From the NCBI GenBank assembly GCA_023484645.1, contig JAMCZZ010000011.1:1-7920 (forward strand): a DNA stretch of 7,920 nucleotides, written 5' to 3'. Position numbers and translations under genes: made by a program. Below are positions 5,514 through 7,920 of the stretch, one piece after another. The stretch comes from Patescibacteria group bacterium (GTDB taxonomy: Bacteria; Patescibacteria; UBA1384; XYA2-FULL-43-10; 1-14-0-10-43-13). Within the stretch, counting starts at the first letter, position 1, and each line of letters starts with the position of its first letter. Below the pieces are notes generated by a model that saw only the letters and a program-made list of their open reading frames with translations, was not told the origin of the DNA and ran no database searches.

Positions 5514-5784
5514 GAAGTAATCCTATTTTTCTAAATTTAGTAGTTGCTTTTTCAGGAATTACAAATCCGTCAACTGGCCAGATAGTACCGTCTTTTTGAT
5601 CGTACCAAACATTTGTTGCGATGTTTGTGTAATCGTCATTCGCAACCATTATAAAACCCGTAGTCAATTGAAGAGATGGTAATTCTGCCGGTAATTCTTC
5701 TTCGTAAGTATATGCCGCATCTTGCCACCACAGCGTGCATACAGGAGGATTTTTTGCCTTCTTTTTTGGGGATTTTTTAGTCAT
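5506..5784 (-). CDS. Small protein of unknown function, first of an overlapping pair
   Basis: A 92-residue protein with a Lys-rich start (MTKKSPKKKAKNPP) followed by a compact region: VCTLWWQDAAYTYEEEL, LTTGFIMVANDDYTNIA, then WPVDGFVIPEKATTKFRKI. The alternation of hydrophobic and polar residues suggests a beta-rich domain. It shares a W-x-DA-x-x-Y block and an F-x-IP block with the following gene, to which it is coupled by an 8-nt overlap. There is no Shine-Dalgarno before the ATG; the AT-rich stretch at about 5800-5832 (TATAAAAATATAGAAT) could be the promoter. It does not carry the shared cassette leader, so it is probably an independent operon lying between cassettes. Family not recognised. 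Confidence 0.65.
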   Translation of the reverse strand: MTKKSPKKKAKNPPVCTLWWQDAAYTYEEELPAELPSLQLTTGFIMVANDDYTNIATNVWYDQKDGTIWPVDGFVIPEKATTKFRKIGLLHG

Positions 5785-5839
5785 GTTTATATTGTTTTGG
5801 TAATAATTAATTCTATATTTTTATAGTATATAAAACAAG

Positions 5840-5872
5840 AAACCGGAGGCTGCTTTGCGCAACCTCCGGTTT
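5840..5872. terminator. Hairpin terminator (cassette 3)
   Basis: AAACCGGAGG (5840-5849) pairs perfectly with CCTCCGGTTT (5863-5872). On the minus strand the stem is followed by CTTGTTTTATA, 11 nt past the cassette 3 peptide stop. On the plus strand it is followed by TTC, so it may act in both directions. Confidence 0.8.
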
Positions 5873-5883
5873 TTCAAAAGAAC

Positions 5884-6075
5884 TCACTTTCCGGAACCGC
5901 CACTGTCATTCTTGCCGCTGTCTCTGCTCTCGTCGCCGTGGCGGTTAGAAGGGACGCTCCAATTACTTTCTTTTGCGGCGTCGTCCCGCGCGGTGTGCCA
6001 TGCGTTGGAAACTTCTTTCGGGGTACTCTTTGTTTCCTTGGCACAATCATCCTTGGTGTAGCCTCTCTTACTCAT
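5884..6075 (-). CDS. Small hydrophilic peptide paired with a GNAT acetyltransferase (cassette 3)
   Basis: A 63-residue peptide in the same place that the precursor peptides occupy in cassettes 1 and 2. Residues 5-45 (GYTKDDCAKETKSTPKEVS, then NAWHTARDDAAKESNW) look like a folded or helical conserved core; residues 46-63 are a disordered Gly/Ser/Asp/Lys tail ending GGSGK. One Cys, two Trp, many Lys; no repeat of crosslinkable motifs like those in the other two peptides. Its start lies 1 nt past the GNAT stop, so translation is tightly coupled. ATG 6075 is preferred: AAGAAGGTG is 6 nt upstream. A GTG at 6084 would add three residues but overlaps that site. After Met removal it would expose Ser, a usual target of RimJ/RimL-type acetyltransferases; that is speculation. 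Family not recognised. It could be a modified peptide or simply a small accessory protein. Confidence 0.65.
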   Translation of the reverse strand: MSKRGYTKDDCAKETKSTPKEVSNAWHTARDDAAKESNWSVPSNRHGDESRDSGKNDSGGSGK

Positions 6076-6076
6076 C

Positions 6077-6655
6077 TTACTCACCTTCTTTCTTTTTTGG
6101 ATTTAACCGCGATAGAAAACCATCGATTTTATCAAGAGATGATCTGTAGATCGCAAAACGTATCAGGTCATACCTTTTCCCATCGAACAACTTATGTTTT
6201 TTGAAACGGCCCTCTTCGGAAAAATCCGTGTTTTGCAGGGCGGAAAGCGAAGGGAAATTATATTCATAAACCTCCGTGTACACTTTATACAGTGAATAAG
6301 TTTTGAAAAGATAACTTAGAAAAAGAATAAAGGCCTCAGCTCCGTAACCTTTATTTTGAAATTGATCGTCTATGTATGTGGTTATGAAGGCATATTCATC
6401 GGCTTTGTTGAAATTGTATGAATATATAGTTCCTACAACCTGATTGTTTTTCTTGTGTTCAATTAAGAATTGGATATGTCTGTCGCGTTCAAAATCTTTT
6501 TCTAATTCTTTTTTAAACTCTTCAATGCTGATCGTATTTCGACGAACCGAGCATAGATTAATGAATGAAAGAGAATTGCGAAATTTGTAGAGCGTCTCAA
6601 GATCTTGATTTTCCAGTGGTCTAAGCAGTATATGTCTACCAATAAGAAAAGTCAT
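6077..6655 (-). CDS. GNAT family N-acetyltransferase, RimJ/RimL-like (cassette 3)
   Basis: A 192-residue enzyme expected to move acetyl from acetyl-CoA to an amine. GRHILLRPLENQDLETLYKF at residues 6-25 is the usual N-terminal strand and helix of Acetyltransf_3 (RimJ/RimL) proteins. QVVGTIYSY near 72-80 and QNKGYG at 100-105 are the central strand and the acetyl-CoA pyrophosphate loop (Q/R-x-x-G-x-G). NFPSLSALQNTDFSEEGR at 133-150 is the C-terminal helix typical of the group, followed by a basic tail (NPKKKEGE). ATG 6655 has GGGAGG 8 nt upstream. It occupies the enzyme position of a cassette whose promoter is almost identical to that of cassette 1, so the small peptide encoded immediately after it is the obvious candidate substrate. 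Ribosomal-protein or small-molecule acetylation remains possible. Confidence 0.85.
   Translation of the reverse strand: MTFLIGRHILLRPLENQDLETLYKFRNSLSFINLCSVRRNTISIEEFKKELEKDFERDRHIQFLIEHKKNNQVVGTIYSYNFNKADEYAFITTYIDDQFQNKGYGAEAFILFLSYLFKTYSLYKVYTEVYEYNFPSLSALQNTDFSEEGRFKKHKLFDGKRYDLIRFAIYRSSLDKIDGFLSRLNPKKKEGE
6082..6090 (-). promoter_or_regulatory. Ribosome binding site of the cassette 3 peptide, inside the GNAT gene
   Basis: On the minus strand AAGAAGGTG, then AGTAAG and ATG 6075. The site is part of the last GNAT codons (Lys-Glu-Gly-Glu-stop), so ribosomes finishing GNAT can restart on the peptide. Confidence 0.7.
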
Positions 6656-6662
6656 TGTAATT

Positions 6663-6740
6663 CCTCCCTTTATAAACGCCTAAGCGTTGTTTTTGATATG
6701 AACTTGATGTATAGAATACCTAAAATTTTCAAATAGTCAA
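6663..6740 (-). promoter_or_regulatory. Shared promoter and leader hairpin, copy 3
   Basis: Minus strand: -35 TTGACT (6740-6735), 16-bp spacer, -10 TATTCT (6718-6713), then AACGC-TTAG-GCGTT (6688-6675) and GGGAGG. From the -35 to the stem it differs from copy 1 at one loop base. Similarity to copy 1 also continues upstream of the -35 (TTGTGGATTTTG on the plus strand), then stops near 6765. Confidence 0.8.
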
Positions 6741-6790
6741 ACCAGCGGATTTTGTGGATTTTGGAGTGCATAATGCAAGATACATTCTGG

Positions 6791-6823
6791 ACTCCATGAA
6801 GCCATAGGCTTATGGAGTTTTTT
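6791..6823 (+). terminator. Hairpin with T-tract before the transposase
   Basis: ACTCCATGAAGCC (6791-6803) pairs with GGCTTATGGAGT (6807-6818), one bulged G and a 3-nt loop, followed by TTTTTT. It has the form of a plus-strand intrinsic terminator, but no plus-strand gene precedes it in the 120 bases before. It also covers the first in-frame ATG of the transposase (6812), so it may shield the element from outside transcription and block translation of read-through RNA. Confidence 0.55.
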
Positions 6824-7920
6824 AATCGAATTCATTGCAAATATACCGGCATCAAGGGATTTATCACGGTTTATAATGATGCGATAAAATACCGGTATAT
6901 GATTACAGAGAAAGCATTAAGGAAAGCCCGCATCCTCGCTTTCTGGGAAAAGTACGGGTTGGAAGCGACGATGGAAGCTTTTCAAGTTAAACGCCGCGCT
7001 CTTTTTAATTGGAAAAAGAGACTTAGAGAAGCCGGCGGGAAGTTCGAAGGCTTAAACGACAAATTAAGAGCTCCTCGAAGAAGAAGAAAACGTTTGTGGC
7101 CATTGGAGGTTATTGCCGAAATCAAGCATCTGAGGGAAAAATACCCTAATCTCGGAAAAGAAAAGATTTATCCTGTTCTTAAAACATTCTGCGAGACAAA
7201 CCGTCTTTTCTGTCCCAAACCAAAAACTATCGGGAGATTGATTAAAGATTTAGGAGGATTGAGAATGTTTCCTCAAAAAATATCTCATTTCGGCAAGATT
7301 AAGAAAGCCAATAGGCAAAAAATCTTGAGAAAACCTAAGGATTTCAAGGCTCTTTACGTTGGCCATTTAGTGGCTCTGGATACAGTGGAAAGATTTGTAA
7401 ACGGCTGCCGGAGGTATGTGATTACTTTTGAAGACATCTATACCAGATTCTCTTTTGCCTGGGCGACCAAATCTCATGCTTCTTTGGCTGCCAAGGAGTT
7501 CTTTGGATTATGCCGCCGAGTCTTTCCCTATCCTTTTGGGTTCCAATACGTCTTAACTGACAACGGTTCAGAGTTCAAGAAACATTTCGACGAAGAACTG
7601 CGGCGGCTTCACATGAGCCACTATCATACCTACCCCAAAACTCCTAAGATGAACTCACATCTAGAAAGGTTCAACAGGACCATTCAAGAAGAATTTATTG
7701 ATTACCATGCTTTCCTGCTTCTGAATCCTGACGAATTCAACCGCTCTTTGATTGACTGGCTTATTTGGTACAATACCGAGAGAGTTCATTACGCTTTCTC
7801 AAACAAACTTTCTCCTGTACAATTCATGTTGTCGTTGTCAACTTTACAAGTCTTAAATATACCTGCCTCATCGGCAGGCGGGCCTCAGGAGTGCAAAATA
7901 GGGTGGCCTTATACACCTCA
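6812..7920 (+). CDS. DDE transposase, IS481/IS3-like, 3' end outside the window
   Basis: The frame is open from 6812 to the window end, at least 369 codons. An N-terminal helix-turn-helix region (LAFWEKYGLEATMEAFQVK, then RRALFNWKKRL) binds element ends. A basic linker (APRRRRKR) leads to an rve-type integrase core. Catalytic residues are D190 in VALDTVERF, D250 in VLTDNGSEF and E285 in NSHLERFNR, with 34 residues between the last two, as in DD35E enzymes. LIWYNTERVHYAFSNKLSP is the usual C-terminal block. The start is uncertain: ATG 6812 is the first after an in-frame TGA at 6797, and ATG 6899 (MITEKALRKARIL) is an alternative; neither has a Shine-Dalgarno. All catalytic residues are intact and no frameshift is seen, so it may be active. 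IS481 or IS3 membership is not settled by eye. Confidence 0.85.
   Translation, partial: MEFFNRIHCKYTGIKGFITVYNDAIKYRYMITEKALRKARILAFWEKYGLEATMEAFQVKRRALFNWKKRLREAGGKFEGLNDKLRAPRRRRKRLWPLEVIAEIKHLREKYPNLGKEKIYPVLKTFCETNRLFCPKPKTIGRLIKDLGGLRMFPQKISHFGKIKKANRQKILRKPKDFKALYVGHLVALDTVERFVNGCRRYVITFEDIYTRFSFAWATKSHASLAAKEFFGLCRRVFPYPFGFQYVLTDNGSEFKKHFDEELRRLHMSHYHTYPKTPKMNSHLERFNRTIQEEFIDYHAFLLLNPDEFNRSLIDWLIWYNTERVHYAFSNKLSPVQFMLSLSTLQVLNIPASSAGGPQECKIGWPYTP
7862..7878. repeat. GC-rich palindromic repeat unit within the transposase
   Basis: CCTGCC (7862-7867), TCATC, GGCAGG (7873-7878) and then CGGGCC form a short GC-rich inverted repeat in an AT-rich context. Similar CCTGCC..GGCAGG units are common dispersed repeats in Parcubacteria-type genomes (recalled, not searched). 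Here it is read in frame as PASSAGGPQ near the transposase C-terminus. Confidence 0.55.

Larger units (their letters stand above)
6791..7920 (+). mobile_element. Insertion sequence, left part
   Basis: Defined by the intact DDE transposase. Terminal inverted repeats and target duplication cannot be placed because the right end lies beyond the window. The left boundary is set provisionally at the hairpin, since similarity to the cassette 1 upstream region is lost near 6765. Confidence 0.5.

Noticed and set aside
5855..6204. Two overlapping plus-strand frames (5855-6061 and 5938-6204)
   Set aside because: Both are antisense to the cassette 3 peptide and the GNAT 3' end and lack ribosome sites.
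5884..6655. GNAT toxin / antitoxin pair
   Set aside because: Known GNAT toxins are usually paired with an upstream ribbon-helix-helix antitoxin. Here the small gene is downstream and shows no such domain, and the shared leader groups it with the radical SAM cassettes.
6767..6777. TGCATAATGCA palindrome as an attachment or operator site
   Set aside because: Short, single copy, and not repeated at the other cassette promoters.
6841..6900. Inverted repeat ATATACCGG (6841-6849) / CCGGTATAT (6892-6900) with palindrome ATACCGGTAT, considered as a transposase operator
   Set aside because: If translation starts at 6812 these bases are coding (KYTG and KYRYM), so the symmetry may be incidental. No second evidence for a regulator.

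Overview
This is an AT-rich bacterial window that reads like a Patescibacteria/CPR (Parcubacteria-type) genome. That assignment is inference. It rests on short, tightly packed genes, bidirectional hairpin terminators, a Patescibacteria-style DDE transposase carrying a GC-rich CCTGCC/GGCAGG palindrome, and a PlsC-like N-terminal fragment of a kind I associate with these genomes. No rRNA, tRNA or CRISPR array is visible.

The centrepiece is three parallel two-gene cassettes, all on the minus strand. Each has (i) a near-identical promoter and 5' leader with a small hairpin, (ii) an enzyme gene of a peptide-modifying type, (iii) a 56-71 residue peptide gene behind a strong Shine-Dalgarno sequence, and (iv) a hairpin terminator 11-20 nt past the peptide stop. 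Cassette 1 (about 661-2317) pairs a radical SAM/SPASM enzyme with a PqqD-like C-terminal domain and a peptide with six Cys. Cassette 2 (about 3525-5000) pairs a GrrM/FxsB-like (cyclophane-forming type) radical SAM enzyme with a peptide carrying three W-x-D motifs and one F-G-D. Cassette 3 (about 5840-6740) pairs a RimJ/RimL-like GNAT acetyltransferase with a 63-residue hydrophilic peptide. I read them as candidate RiPP (ribosomally made, post-translationally modified peptide) loci under one common control. The radical SAM pairs are well supported by sequence; the GNAT pair is supported mainly by architecture.

Between the cassettes lie unrelated pieces. At the left end is a HExxH metallopeptidase-like gene with an uncertain 5' end. 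Divergent from promoter 1 is a 27-codon fragment of a gene that recurs, longer, divergent from promoter 2; it resembles the N-terminus of a PlsC-type acyltransferase. After the first fragment come a truncated, possibly methyltransferase-derived ORF and a TIKI/TraB-like protein gene overlapping it. Between cassettes 2 and 3 are two small overlapping genes of unknown function that may be paralogues. To the right of promoter 3 is a hairpin and then an IS481/IS3-like transposase that runs off the window.

The picture is of a duplicated 'promoter + fragment' unit that has received different enzyme/peptide pairs, in a region disturbed by mobile DNA. No exporter, dedicated leader peptidase or immunity gene is recognisable in the window.
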